Source of the DNA: Myxococcales bacterium
GTDB lineage: Bacteria; Myxococcota_A; Bradymonadia; REDH01
Assembly (NCBI GenBank): GCA_947496715.1
Contig: CANMDT010000020.1
Location: 1 to 37,569 of the forward strand
Reading direction: 5' to 3'
Length of the DNA: 37,569 bases
The translations under genes were made by a program, and so were the position numbers. The notes under the pieces are model-generated. The model saw nothing but the letters and a program-made list of their open reading frames with translations, was not told the DNA's origin and did no database searches. This document shows, in pieces, positions 6,926 through 15,324 of this stretch. Position 1 is the first letter of the stretch. Every line of letters begins with the position of its first letter.

Positions 6926-9337
6926 ATGACCGAGCCTGTCCCCCATACCGCAAACGGCAGGCGAAAGCGACGGGCCGCGCTGGCCTTGCTGCTTCTGTCT
7001 GCGGCGGCGGTGGCTTGGTGGCTGCTCCGCCCGCGCGATGAGCTCGGCGAGCGAATGGCGCGGCAGCTGGAGCAGTATGCCGCGGCCAAGGGCGTGCCGC
7101 TGTCGCTCGACCGGGTCGACTCCTCGCTGCTGCTCGGTGAGGGCGACCTAACGGGGCTGGTGCTGGGCCCGGTGCGGCTTCCGAGTACGCCCTACGAGGT
7201 TACTGCGAAGGTGAAGCGGGCCCATGTCCGGCTTGAGCCGGCCGGCCTGATTCGCGGTCTGGTGGACCTGCGCGAGCTGGTGCTGTCGGGCGTAGAGCTG
7301 AGCGTGACGCAGGCCGCTGCACCGCCCTCGCCGCGGCCACAACGGGCGACGGTGGCGGCGAAGGCTGCCGCCACGAGCGAGCAGCGCGGTGGCGCGACCC
7401 CGACGCTGCGGCTCGATGGCCTGATCGTGCGACTCGACGACGCGACCTGGAGCTTCGATGCGATGCTGCCCACAGCGGAGCAGAAGACGAAGCGGTCGGG
7501 GAAGGTAACCTTTGCCCAGTTCACAGGGCCGGCGACAGGCGCGGGGCAGCCGGGTTGGCAGGGCCATGTGCGCATCGAAGACAGCGACGGCTGGGCCGCC
7601 GATGGCAAGCTCGCGCAGAGCGATGCGGAGGCCACGCGGCTGGTCGGCGCCCTCTTTGCGCCAGGGCAGACTCGACCGCTGATGCAACTGTCGACCGGGC
7701 TGGCGCGCACCGATGGCGGCTTGGCGCTCGATGGCGTGCGTTGGTCTTTGCAGCCACCGAAGGCGGAGCAGCCCGAAGCATGGGCGACGGTCGCCTCGAT
7801 GACGGCCTCCTGCGAGCGGTCCGACTGCACGGTGGCCGTGCGCGATCTGGAGCTGGTGGCCGAGGGCCGCGGCCACATGCGCATGCGCGAGGCACGGGTG
7901 CACCGGAGCGGCGGAGATCTGGATGGCCTGCTCCGCTGGGGGACAGCGGAGCGCGGCATCGACCTGCAGGGAAGCTGGCTGGCAAAGGGCGACTTTACCG
8001 CGAAGCTGTCGGCGCTGCGGGCCGACCCGGCCGACTTTTTCTCGCGCGACACCAAGGCACTGCGCTGCCCGCCGGCCATCCTCGACGGAGCGCGCGGGGC
8101 AGGCTGCGGCTCCGAGAATTGGACCCGCTCGCTGCCCATCGGCGGCACGCTCAACGGCACGCTGAAGGTGCTCGGCAACCGCGATGGCGCAGAGGCAGAT
8201 GGCGCCGGTTCGCTGACGGACGGCAGACTCGCTTGGAAGAGCCTGGCGGCGAAGCCCATCGAGAAGTTCGACGGCCGGCTCAAGCTGGCCGGAGGCTGGA
8301 GCTGGCGCGACCATAAGTTCTGGCTGGAGGAGGCGACGGTGACGACGGGCGCCGCCGTGGTGGTGATCAAGGGCTTCGGCGACCTCCCAGGCAAGGGTGC
8401 AACGGGCGAGCTGAGCATGCACATGGAGCCAGTGGCCGTTACTGCGTTGCGCGACTCGCTTCCGGAGGGGATGATGCCGTGGCTCGAAGGGGCGACGATG
8501 TCGGGCAAGGTTGGCTTTGAGGCGCTGATGCGGCTCGATGCAGCGTCGCCGGGACTTGCTGCGAGCCAGTTTGAACTGCTGGAAGAGGGGCTCACGCTTT
8601 CGGGTCTTGCGGGCATCAGCATGCCGCTCTTTGAAGAGGGCCGAATCGTCGCCCTGCCCCGTCCCGCGGGGAGCGCCTTTCCCGCGTTGGGCGAGGGGAG
8701 TTGGACCCCGCTTCGTCGGCTCCCGCGGTATGTAGCAAGGACGATCCTGGCGGCGGAGGATGACGGCTTCTTCAACCACCGCGGCTTTGACTGGCGTGGC
8801 ATCCAGCGGGCGATGGCGAAGGACTACGCGGCGGGCGCCTTTGTGGCGGGCGGCAGCACCATCACGCAGCAGGTGGCGAAGAACCTCTTTCTCTCTTCGG
8901 AGCGGTCGCTCTCGCGCAAGCTGCAGGAGATGCTCCTTACCTACCTGCTCGAGAAGCAGCTGACGAAGGAAGAGGTGCTCGAGATCTATCTCAACACCGC
9001 CCGGTTCGGCCGCGACCTGGTTGGCTTGGAGGCTGCCGCCCGCCACTATTTTGGCCACCCCGCAGCAGCGTTGACGCAGGCGGAGTCGCTCGCGCTCGCA
9101 GTGTTGCTGCCGGCCCCTGCGCGGTTCGGCGAGCAGCTGGAGAAGCGGGCCTTCGACGACTCGCGCATGGAGAAGTTGGAGCACATCGTCGCCAACCTCG
9201 AGCGCGACGGCTCGGTCAGCGAGCGCGATGCGGCCTACCTGCGCGGCATCATCGAGCGGCAACAGTTCTCGCGGCAGATCGTGGCTCCGGCGGAGCCTGT
9301 GAGCCAGCGCGACACCAAGACCAACGCACTTCCATAA
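6926..9337 (+). CDS. GT51 peptidoglycan glycosyltransferase with large AsmA-like N-terminal region
   Basis: An 803-aa protein. Basic residues then one membrane helix (AALALLLLSAAAVAWWLL, about 15-32) anchor it. Residues about 40-570 are beta-rich with AsmA/DUF3971-type features (LRLDGLIVRLDDATWSFDAM). The C-terminal domain (about 595-770) is a GT51 transglycosylase with every motif: AAEDDGFFNHRGFD (catalytic Glu611), GGSTITQQVAKNLFLSSERS, RKLQEMLLTYLLEKQLTKEE, IYLNTARFGRDLVGLEAAAR. GT51 enzymes polymerise lipid II on the outer face of the inner membrane. No transpeptidase domain follows, so it is monofunctional. The ATG at 6926 places the basic/hydrophobic start correctly; longer frames overlap the divergent lipoprotein. 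A second protein of this architecture lies at 15325-18342. Confidence 0.87.
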   Translation: MTEPVPHTANGRRKRRAALALLLLSAAAVAWWLLRPRDELGERMARQLEQYAAAKGVPLSLDRVDSSLLLGEGDLTGLVLGPVRLPSTPYEVTAKVKRAHVRLEPAGLIRGLVDLRELVLSGVELSVTQAAAPPSPRPQRATVAAKAAATSEQRGGATPTLRLDGLIVRLDDATWSFDAMLPTAEQKTKRSGKVTFAQFTGPATGAGQPGWQGHVRIEDSDGWAADGKLAQSDAEATRLVGALFAPGQTRPLMQLSTGLARTDGGLALDGVRWSLQPPKAEQPEAWATVASMTASCERSDCTVAVRDLELVAEGRGHMRMREARVHRSGGDLDGLLRWGTAERGIDLQGSWLAKGDFTAKLSALRADPADFFSRDTKALRCPPAILDGARGAGCGSENWTRSLPIGGTLNGTLKVLGNRDGAEADGAGSLTDGRLAWKSLAAKPIEKFDGRLKLAGGWSWRDHKFWLEEATVTTGAAVVVIKGFGDLPGKGATGELSMHMEPVAVTALRDSLPEGMMPWLEGATMSGKVGFEALMRLDAASPGLAASQFELLEEGLTLSGLAGISMPLFEEGRIVALPRPAGSAFPALGEGSWTPLRRLPRYVARTILAAEDDGFFNHRGFDWRGIQRAMAKDYAAGAFVAGGSTITQQVAKNLFLSSERSLSRKLQEMLLTYLLEKQLTKEEVLEIYLNTARFGRDLVGLEAAARHYFGHPAAALTQAESLALAVLLPAPARFGEQLEKRAFDDSRMEKLEHIVANLERDGSVSERDAAYLRGIIERQQFSRQIVAPAEPVSQRDTKTNALP

Positions 9338-9362
9338 AGGCGGAGGTAACGCGCTGCGCCTT
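9337..9362 (+). terminator. possible hairpin after the transglycosylase gene
   Basis: AAGGCG (9337-9342) and CGCCTT (9357-9362) form a perfect 6-bp stem with a 14-base loop right at the TAA stop. No T-run follows, so it would be a weak or Rho-assisted terminator at best. Confidence 0.22.
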
Positions 9363-9445
9363 GAAGCGGGGGGCGCGGGACGATAAGCGGCGGCCGCAAA
9401 CAGATTCGGAAGTAACAGACCACAGGTAGCAACGAAGGAGCAGTC

Positions 9446-10561
9446 ATGCGCATTGGAGTCCCCAAAGAGGTGAAGGTTCATGAGTACCGCGTGGGCCTGG
9501 TGCCGGGCGGCGCGCAGGTGCTGGTGCGCGACGGCCACACGGTCTTTGTGCAGGCCGGCGCGGGCCTGGGCTGCGGCATCACAGACGAGGCCTACGAGGC
9601 GGTCGGCTGCACCATGCTGCAGACGGCCGACGAGGTCTGGGCCGCGGCCGAGATGATCATCAAGGTGAAGGAGCCGCTGGCCGAGGAGTATGGCCGGATT
9701 CAGCGCAAGCAGACCATCTACACCTACTTCCACCTTGCGGCAGTCCCGGAGCTCGCCCCGGTGCTGCTGGAGAAGGAGGTGACCGCGATCGCCTACGAGA
9801 CCATCCAGCTCCCCGACGGCAGCCTGCCGCTGCTGCAGCCCATGAGCGAAGTGGCGGGCCGGATGTCGATCCAGGTGGGCGCCCGCTGCCTCGAGAAGGA
9901 GTATGGCGGCCGCGGCGTGCTGCTCGGCGGCGTGCCGGGCGTTCCGCAGGCCAAGGTGGTCATTGTGGGCGGCGGCACCGTGGGCACAGAGGCCGCGAAG
10001 GTGGCGGTCGGCATGGGTGCCCGCGTGACGGTGCTCGATGTGAACGTGAACCGGCTCCGCTACCTCGACGACATCTTCCAGAACCGGCTCCAGACCGTCT
10101 ACTCCAACCCGCAGACGCTGCTCGAAGAGGTGTCGGCAGCCGACCTCGTCATCGGCTCAGTGCTGATCCCCGGGGCGCGCGCCCCCAAGCTGGTGAGCGA
10201 GGCGGTCATCCGTCAGATGCTGCCCGGCTCGGTGGTGGTGGATGTGGCAGTGGACCAGGGCGGCTGCTTCGAGACCTGCCGGCCGACGACCCACAGCAAC
10301 CCGACCTACACGGTGCACGGCGTGGTCCATTACTGCGTGACCAACATGCCGGGAGCTGTCTCCCGGACGAGCACCTACGCGCTGACCAACGTGACCATCC
10401 GTTACGCGCGGGCGCTGGCGGGCAAGGGGCCCGAGGAGGCTGCGCGCACCGACAAGGCGCTGTCGCTGGGCTTCAACACCTTCGGCGGCCATGTGACCTA
10501 CGAGGCGGTCGCGCGCGACCTCGAACTCGGCTACCGCTCGCTTGAGAGCCTGCTGAAGTAG
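9446..10561 (+). CDS. ald: alanine dehydrogenase
   Basis: A 371-aa, full-length protein. Ald interconverts L-alanine and pyruvate plus ammonia with NAD. Visible features: the family start [20 protein letters not shown]; substrate-site Lys in IIKVKEP; catalytic His in TYFHLA; the Rossmann loop [21 protein letters not shown] followed by LDVN (adenosine-ribose Asp); and the active-site Asp in [11 protein letters not shown]. The ATG at 9446 has a near-ideal Shine-Dalgarno, GAAGGAG, ending five bases upstream. A CTTGAA...GATAAG pair (9360-9365, 9382-9387, 16-base spacer) in the 108-base gap could be its promoter, but the match is poor. A hairpin follows the stop, so it is probably monocistronic. 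Confidence 0.96.
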   Translation: MRIGVPKEVKVHEYRVGLVPGGAQVLVRDGHTVFVQAGAGLGCGITDEAYEAVGCTMLQTADEVWAAAEMIIKVKEPLAEEYGRIQRKQTIYTYFHLAAVPELAPVLLEKEVTAIAYETIQLPDGSLPLLQPMSEVAGRMSIQVGARCLEKEYGGRGVLLGGVPGVPQAKVVIVGGGTVGTEAAKVAVGMGARVTVLDVNVNRLRYLDDIFQNRLQTVYSNPQTLLEEVSAADLVIGSVLIPGARAPKLVSEAVIRQMLPGSVVVDVAVDQGGCFETCRPTTHSNPTYTVHGVVHYCVTNMPGAVSRTSTYALTNVTIRYARALAGKGPEEAARTDKALSLGFNTFGGHVTYEAVARDLELGYRSLESLLK

Positions 10562-10571
10562 CCTGCCTAGC

Positions 10572-10596
10572 GCGCGGCGGAAGAGATTCGTCGCGC
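10572..10596 (+). terminator. candidate terminator hairpin after ald
   Basis: GCGCGGCG (10572-10579) pairs with CGTCGCGC (10589-10596), giving 8 bp with one G-U pair and a 9-base loop. It starts 11 bases after the ald stop and is followed by CTGTTGAAAT, not a full T-tract, so it is a candidate only. Confidence 0.35.
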
Positions 10597-10599
10597 CTG

Positions 10600-10627
10600 T
10601 TGAAATAAGGCGGGTCGCCCTTAGGTT
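10600..10627 (+). promoter_or_regulatory. weak candidate promoter upstream of the ECF sigma gene
   Basis: TTGAAA (10600-10605), 16 bases, TAGGTT (10622-10627). It lies between the ald hairpin and the sigma factor ATG at 10680. No ECF-type GGAAC/CGTC pair is obvious, so autoregulation cannot be argued from sequence. Confidence 0.3.
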
Positions 10628-10679
10628 CTACCCTTCCGAGGGCCGGTCGTTCCGGTCTTGATTCGTCGAGGAGTTCGCG

Positions 10680-11348
10680 ATGTTCGGACGCTCCAAGCCC
10701 AACCCCATTGATGCCGTCTTCCGCAAGGAGGCCATGGTGCATGCGCCCGCCCTCTTCGGCGCGGCGGTTCGCTTCACCCGTTCGTCGGCCGACGCCGAAG
10801 ACCTGGTGCAGGAGACGATGCTGAAGGCCTACACGCACTTCCACCGGTATGAGCCGGGGACCAACTGCCGTGCCTGGCTGTTCAAGATCCTTACCAACAC
10901 CTTCATCAACCGCTTCCGGTCGAAGCAGCGGGAGCCCATCCTGCTGGGCGACAGCGAAGAGGGTGCCTCCCTCATCGAGAACATCGCAGCGTCGCAGGAG
11001 CCGTCGGAGCTCGATGGCCGCTCGACGGACGACGGCACGCTGCAGGAGCTGTTCGGCGACGAGGTGAGCCGTTCTCTGCTCCGCCTCCCGCTCGACTTCC
11101 GCATCGCGGTGATGCTCTGCGACGTCTACGACTTCTCCTACAAGGAGTGCGCCGACATCATGGAGTGCCCGATTGGCACGGTGATGAGCCGGCTCTACCG
11201 GGGGCGCCGGCTGCTTCGCGGCATGCTCGCAGGCTTTGCGCTCGAGACGGGTGCCATCCGCGACCTCGACGACGATATGGTCTCTCAGATTGAGAGTGAC
11301 ACGGACAACACTGTCAACCTGGCCGCCTGGCGGCGTGCGAACGGTTAG
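10680..11348 (+). CDS. ECF-family RNA polymerase sigma factor
   Basis: A 222-aa protein, usual size for an ECF sigma factor. Region 2 (about 20-85) reads PALFGAAVRFTRSSADAEDL, VQETMLKAYTHFHRYEPGT and CRAWLFKILTNTFINRFRSK, including the DAEDLVQET core-binding motif. Region 4 (about 130-185) contains LPLDFRIAVMLCDVYDFSYK and AD-IMECPIGTVMSRLYRGRR, a helix-turn-helix for the -35 element. A linker of about 50 residues separates them. ATG at 10680 has GAGGAG about six bases upstream. It is followed 9 bases later by an anti-sigma gene, the standard arrangement for a stress-responsive pair. The sigma region lacks extra C-terminal domains. Confidence 0.93.
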   Translation: MFGRSKPNPIDAVFRKEAMVHAPALFGAAVRFTRSSADAEDLVQETMLKAYTHFHRYEPGTNCRAWLFKILTNTFINRFRSKQREPILLGDSEEGASLIENIAASQEPSELDGRSTDDGTLQELFGDEVSRSLLRLPLDFRIAVMLCDVYDFSYKECADIMECPIGTVMSRLYRGRRLLRGMLAGFALETGAIRDLDDDMVSQIESDTDNTVNLAAWRRANG

Positions 11349-11357
11349 GAGCGACTC

Positions 11358-12179
11358 GTGGACTGCAAGGCCTTCACAGAACACCTCGAGTTCTACCTCG
11401 ACCGCGAGCTGGGCGAGCCAGAGCGGACAGAGGTTCAGGAGCACGCGCTGGCCTGCACAACCTGCGGAGCCGTGATGTCGAAGCAGCGGGAGTTCCGCGG
11501 TCGGCTGCGCAGCTCTGGCCAACATGCGGCGCTGCCGAGCGCGATGGCCGCGCGGCTCGAGGCATCGCTGATGAAGCAACAGCCGATTGGAGCAGCGGCG
11601 CAACCTGCCCGCAACTACCGCCCCTACCTGCTGGCTGCGGCAGCGCTGCTGCTCGCCTCCGCCGCGCTCCGCATCGCGCTGCGCGACGAGGCCTCCCTAC
11701 CGGAGAACAGCCTCGCGTCGCGGGGGATTCGGGACTGGGTGGCACCGCAGCGAAGCGACGGCGATCCGCTGGTTGTGCAGTCTGCGGCCTGGCATCAGCG
11801 CAACGTTCCCGTGGAGGTCACCGGTCCCAACCAGGCCTCGGTGGAGAACTGGTTTTCGGGCAAGGTCGACTTCCCGCTCCACATGCCGCGGCTGGGTCGC
11901 GGCGCGACGCTGCTCGGCGGCCGGATGACGACGGTAGCGAACCGGCCGGCCGCGCTCCTCTTCTACGATGTCGATGGCACGAAGCTCTCGGTGCTGGTGA
12001 CAGACGAGGCCTCCGGGGAGCGCGGTACACCTCTCCGCGTAGGCAAGAAGCGGTCGCTCTACCTCGACAACACGACGACGCCCTTTGCGGTGGCAACGGA
12101 GCGGCGCGACGGGCTTACCTACGCCTACACGAGCAACCTGCCGAGCGAGGATCTCGTGCGGCTGGTTACCTCGGACTAG
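11358..12179 (+). CDS. membrane anti-sigma factor with zinc-finger (zf-HC2) domain
   Basis: A 273-aa protein with a GTG start at 11358 behind AGGAG. The N-terminal about 45 residues form an anti-sigma zinc-binding domain with His29-x3-Cys33-x2-Cys36 (HALACTTC) and an upstream Cys3 that may be the fourth ligand. One transmembrane helix is predicted at about 89-108 (PYLLAAAALLLASAALRIAL). The remaining 165 residues would be periplasmic, without a recognised domain. By family knowledge the N-terminal domain holds the ECF sigma factor encoded just upstream (9-base gap) at the membrane until a signal releases it. The TAG stop overlaps the stop of the convergent gene (CTAG at 12176-12179). Confidence 0.87.
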   Translation: MDCKAFTEHLEFYLDRELGEPERTEVQEHALACTTCGAVMSKQREFRGRLRSSGQHAALPSAMAARLEASLMKQQPIGAAAQPARNYRPYLLAAAALLLASAALRIALRDEASLPENSLASRGIRDWVAPQRSDGDPLVVQSAAWHQRNVPVEVTGPNQASVENWFSGKVDFPLHMPRLGRGATLLGGRMTTVANRPAALLFYDVDGTKLSVLVTDEASGERGTPLRVGKKRSLYLDNTTTPFAVATERRDGLTYAYTSNLPSEDLVRLVTSD

Positions 12180-13099
12180 GGCGCAGTAGGGGGTGCGGGG
12201 AGCAGCGTCTCGGTCCAGGCCAGTGCGTGGAGCTCGTTGCGCCGGAAGAGGCCGTGCCCGGCGGGCAGCCGACCCTCCGCGCTGGCGCGCCATTGCAGCG
12301 TGAGCTGTGGGACGATGCCGGCATCGAGGTTGGCCGAGAGGTGGCCTGCGCCTGTAAGTTCTGCGGCTGCGGTATCCTCGGCGACCGGGACAGCAACGGA
12401 GCCCGAAGGAAGCAAATCGAGTTCGGTGAGGCCCGCTGATGCGCTACCCGCGGTGCGAACCACGAGGCGGGCACGGGACTCGGGCGGCAGCCCGAGCTGG
12501 CGGGCGACGCCGCGGACGCGGGTATAGCTGCCATCGTCGCCGAGACGCCCCTCGAACCACCAGGCCGACCACTCAGGCAGGAGCCAGAAGGGGGGCGCGA
12601 TGGCTCCCTTGACGCCTGTGCAACTCCAACTCTCATCGCCTTGGCAGCGCCAGTGGTCGCCAGCGACCGGGAGCGTGGGGAGACGCGTTGTAGGCGTTGC
12701 GCCGGGCTGATTGACGGTGCGAAAGAGCAGGTCGTACTGGCGCGCTCCGCGACGCGACCCCGAGAGCAGGGTTATCTCGACCTCGACCTCGAAGGTGTCG
12801 GTCCAGCGGGTGGCGCTCTCGATCTCGCCGCGGACGACAGCAGCATCGGTGGTGAGGCTGTAGGTGAGTTTTCGGAGCCAGCGGCTGCCGGGCGACAGGC
12901 GCGGGATGAGGCGGAGTGTGGGCGCGGCAGGCGCGGGAGAAGCGAGGGGCTCTGCGGAACCGTCGGCGGCCTCGGGGCTGCCCTCGTCTGCTGATGTGGG
13001 TGCAGCGGGCGACGGCTCCACGGACTGCGCCGCAATGGGTGCCGCGCAAAGGAGCAGCAGCGCCGTGAGGAGGAGTCTGGTGGAGGGCCGATTTGCCAT
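12176..13099 (-). CDS. secreted protein of unknown function
   Basis: A 307-aa protein from the ATG at 13099, chosen because it gives a clean signal peptide: MANRPSTRLLLTALLLLCAA ending PIAAQS. A Pro/Ala/Ser/Glu-rich linker (about 25-65) follows, then a beta-rich domain of about 240 residues (SRWLRKLTYSLTTDAAVV; a Cys pair in WRCQGDESWSCTG; a Trp-rich PFWLLPEWSAWWFEGRLG). No lipobox and no catalytic motif that I recognise; periplasmic or secreted location is inferred. It converges on the anti-sigma gene with overlapping TAG stops and is divergent from the PhoB-like regulator across a 157-base gap (to the ATG at 13257), so the two could share regulation. Confidence 0.7.
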   Translation of the reverse strand: MANRPSTRLLLTALLLLCAAPIAAQSVEPSPAAPTSADEGSPEAADGSAEPLASPAPAAPTLRLIPRLSPGSRWLRKLTYSLTTDAAVVRGEIESATRWTDTFEVEVEITLLSGSRRGARQYDLLFRTVNQPGATPTTRLPTLPVAGDHWRCQGDESWSCTGVKGAIAPPFWLLPEWSAWWFEGRLGDDGSYTRVRGVARQLGLPPESRARLVVRTAGSASAGLTELDLLPSGSVAVPVAEDTAAAELTGAGHLSANLDAGIVPQLTLQWRASAEGRLPAGHGLFRRNELHALAWTETLLPAPPTAP

Positions 13100-13200
13100 G
13101 GTCGAGGGGGTAGCAGATGGAACTGTGACAGCGCTAGGCTTGGCGTGAGACATTGCGCCAATCGACACGACTTCGTAACAATGGGGCGATAAGGCGCGGC

Positions 13201-13217
13201 TGTACCCACCTGGTACA
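13201..13217. promoter_or_regulatory. perfect inverted repeat, candidate operator upstream of the response regulator
   Basis: TGTACC-CACCT-GGTACA is a perfect 6-5-6 dyad in the gap between the secreted-protein gene and the response regulator, ending 39 bases before the ATG at 13257. TTGCGC (13153-13158) and TAACAA (13176-13181), 17 bases apart, could be a promoter just upstream, which would put the dyad near +20. It does not resemble the direct-repeat Pho box, so the binder is unknown. Confidence 0.35.
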
Positions 13218-13256
13218 CCGCCCAGATGGCGGCCACTTTTCAGCACCGTGAAGCAC

Positions 13257-13970
13257 ATGAGCGAGAAGATTCTCATCGTGGATGACGAGTCAGACCTGTT
13301 GAAACTGCTCGATTTCAGCATGCGAGGCGCGGGATTTGAGACGGTGCTCGCGCGCAACGGCAAGGATGCGCTCGCACTTGCGCGGCAGCAGAAGCCCGAC
13401 CTGATCTTGCTCGATCTGATGCTGCCCGACATCCAGGGCATCGACGTCTGTCGGACGCTGAAGGTAGACCCGATGACACGGAGCATTCCGATCATCATGG
13501 TGACAGCCAAGAGCGCGGAGATTGACCGCGTGGTGGGCTTTGAACTTGGCGCGGATGACTATGTCTCCAAGCCCTTCAGCCCGCGTGAGCTCGTGCTCCG
13601 CGTGCGGGCGCTTCTCAAGCGGACGACACGGGCCTCGGACCCCGAGGACGACGGCCCCAGCGTGCTGAAGTTTGGCGACGTGACGGTGGATCAGGCGCGC
13701 CACCGTGTCTGGGTTCTGGACGAGGAGATCCCGGTCACCGCGCTGGAGTTCCGCCTCTTGCAGACCTTTATCCGTCGGCGGGGTCGCGTGCAGTCGCGCG
13801 AGCGTCTGCTGGACGATGTATGGGGCATGGATGTGGAGGTGACGACCCGCACGGTCGACACCCATGTGAAGCGGCTGCGCGAGAAACTCGGCGAGGCGGG
13901 TCGCTATGTGGAGACGGTGCGTGGCGTGGGCTACCGCTTCTCGGAGACACCGGACGGCTCTTCGAACTGA
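13257..13970 (+). CDS. phoB: PhoB/OmpR-family response regulator
   Basis: A 237-aa protein from the ATG at 13257 (a GTG at 13248 is also in frame). The receiver domain (1-120) has the acidic pair Asp9-Asp10, phosphoacceptor Asp53 in LILLDLMLPD, the Thr/Ser switch in MVTAKS and Lys in SKPFSPREL. A winged-helix DNA-binding domain (about 140-235) shows FRLLQTFIRRRGRVQSRERL and TVDTHVKRLREKLGEAGRYV ending in VRGVGYRF. The domain order, length and PhoR-like partner 39 bases downstream make PhoB the best match. No phosphate transporter or phoU is in the window, so a phosphate role is inferred only from resemblance. A perfect dyad lies in its upstream region. Confidence 0.88.
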   Translation: MSEKILIVDDESDLLKLLDFSMRGAGFETVLARNGKDALALARQQKPDLILLDLMLPDIQGIDVCRTLKVDPMTRSIPIIMVTAKSAEIDRVVGFELGADDYVSKPFSPRELVLRVRALLKRTTRASDPEDDGPSVLKFGDVTVDQARHRVWVLDEEIPVTALEFRLLQTFIRRRGRVQSRERLLDDVWGMDVEVTTRTVDTHVKRLREKLGEAGRYVETVRGVGYRFSETPDGSSN

Positions 13971-14009
13971 GGCAGCTGTGGCGACTCCTCTAACAGCCGT
14001 GGGCGCTGC

Positions 14010-15302
14010 GTGCTGCTGACCGACCCGATTGCCTGGCTTTGCGCAGTTGCGGTTGGCTATGCCGTCTGGCAGCGGTCGGAGCGGAAGCGGGAGCAGGCGG
14101 AGACGCGGGATGGGGTAGCCACGCTGCGGCGCCTGCTGGAGAAGGAGCCGGCGGTGGGTGCGTCGCTGCCTTCGGTCGCGCGGGCGTTGGCACGGGAGAC
14201 CGCGGCGCTGCGTCCTCGCAGCACGCTGCTGGAGCTGATGCTGGCTGAGTCGAGCGCCGGTCTGATGGTGGTGTCGCGAGACCAGACGGTGCTGGCCGTG
14301 AACACGGCTTCGCTGCGCATTCTGGCGGCGGCCACGCTGAACGCAGGAGATGCCGCAACGCAGCGGATGAGCCGGCTCGCCCCCCACCCCGCGCTCATCG
14401 AGTGCGTGGAGCAGACCTTCGCGACCAACACCGCACGGGAAACGGAGTTTGAGATTCGCAAGGCAAGCGGGCGCAACGCGGTCGCGGTGGCAACGAGGCT
14501 GCTCCGGCGGGACGACGCGCCCTACGCCTGCATGCTGACCATCGTCGATGTGACGCAGCTTCGGCAGCTCGAGCGGATGCGGCAGGACTTTGTAGCCAAT
14601 GTGAGCCACGAGCTGCGCACGCCCATCACGGCGATCGTGGGTTGGGTGGAGACGATGGCGGGCATGGAGCTTGGCCCTGCGGAGCGCGAGGTGCTGGAGA
14701 CGGTCGATGCGCAGGCGGGACGGCTGGAGTCGCTGGTGAACGACCTGCTGATGCTGGCGCGGCTCGAGAATGTGGGGCTGCAGGAGGCCTTTGTAGAGCT
14801 CGACCTTGAGCACCTCTTTGGGGATGTGCTGGACTCGGTGCGGGAGCAGGCCGACGGGCAAGGGGTCACGGTCTCGGTCGCGGTCGATGGTTCGGCCCGT
14901 TATGTGATGAGTGAGGCGCGGGCGCTGACCTATGTCATCCGCAACCTGGTGGAGAACGGCATCAAGTATACGGGGCGCGGAGGACGGGTCACGCTCCGGG
15001 CCGATGTGGCGGAGACGGGAGAGCTGCGCATCGCGGTGAGCGACACAGGCGTGGGCATCGCGAAACAGCACCTGGGGCGCATCTTTGAGCGGTTCTACCG
15101 GGTCGATCCGGGCCGCAGCCGCGACATGGGCGGGACGGGGTTGGGCCTTGCGATCGTGAAGCACTTTGCGACGGCGCTGGGGGGCCAGGTGGAGGTTGCC
15201 TCGGAGCCTGGCCAGGGGTCGGTCTTCACGCTGCTGGTGCCGCCTGCGAGCTGGAATGCGCCCGACGAGGATGACCCGACACGCTCGCTTCTCAACGGGT
15301 GA
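14010..15302 (+). CDS. phoR: PhoR-like sensor histidine kinase
   Basis: A 430-aa protein with a GTG start at 14010. A single N-terminal membrane helix (DPIAWLCAVAVGYAVW, about 5-20) is followed by a cytoplasmic PAS-like segment (about 85-190: SAGLMVVSRDQTVLAVNTAS). HisKA carries NVSHELRTPITAI with phosphoacceptor His200. HATPase_c follows with N box NLVENGIKYTG, G1 DTGVGI, F box IFERFYRVD and G2 GGTGLGLAIVKH. Having one membrane segment and an internal PAS, with no large periplasmic sensor, fits PhoR-type kinases, which usually read another protein's state. It is cotranscribed with the response regulator, and its stop lies 22 bases from that of the convergent transglycosylase. Confidence 0.86.
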   Translation: MLLTDPIAWLCAVAVGYAVWQRSERKREQAETRDGVATLRRLLEKEPAVGASLPSVARALARETAALRPRSTLLELMLAESSAGLMVVSRDQTVLAVNTASLRILAAATLNAGDAATQRMSRLAPHPALIECVEQTFATNTARETEFEIRKASGRNAVAVATRLLRRDDAPYACMLTIVDVTQLRQLERMRQDFVANVSHELRTPITAIVGWVETMAGMELGPAEREVLETVDAQAGRLESLVNDLLMLARLENVGLQEAFVELDLEHLFGDVLDSVREQADGQGVTVSVAVDGSARYVMSEARALTYVIRNLVENGIKYTGRGGRVTLRADVAETGELRIAVSDTGVGIAKQHLGRIFERFYRVDPGRSRDMGGTGLGLAIVKHFATALGGQVEVASEPGQGSVFTLLVPPASWNAPDEDDPTRSLLNG

Positions 15303-15324
15303 GCCGCGAGGCCTCTGCGCGGCG

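Noticed and set aside
7148-9733. 861-codon minus-strand frame opposite the first transglycosylase and ald
   Set aside because: The Arg/His/Leu/Ala-rich sequence has no motif, and the plus strand carries complete GT51 and Ald signatures.
13120-13200. Pho box in front of the PhoB-like gene
   Set aside because: Only an isolated CTGTGACAG occurs; the required 11-base-spaced direct repeat is missing.
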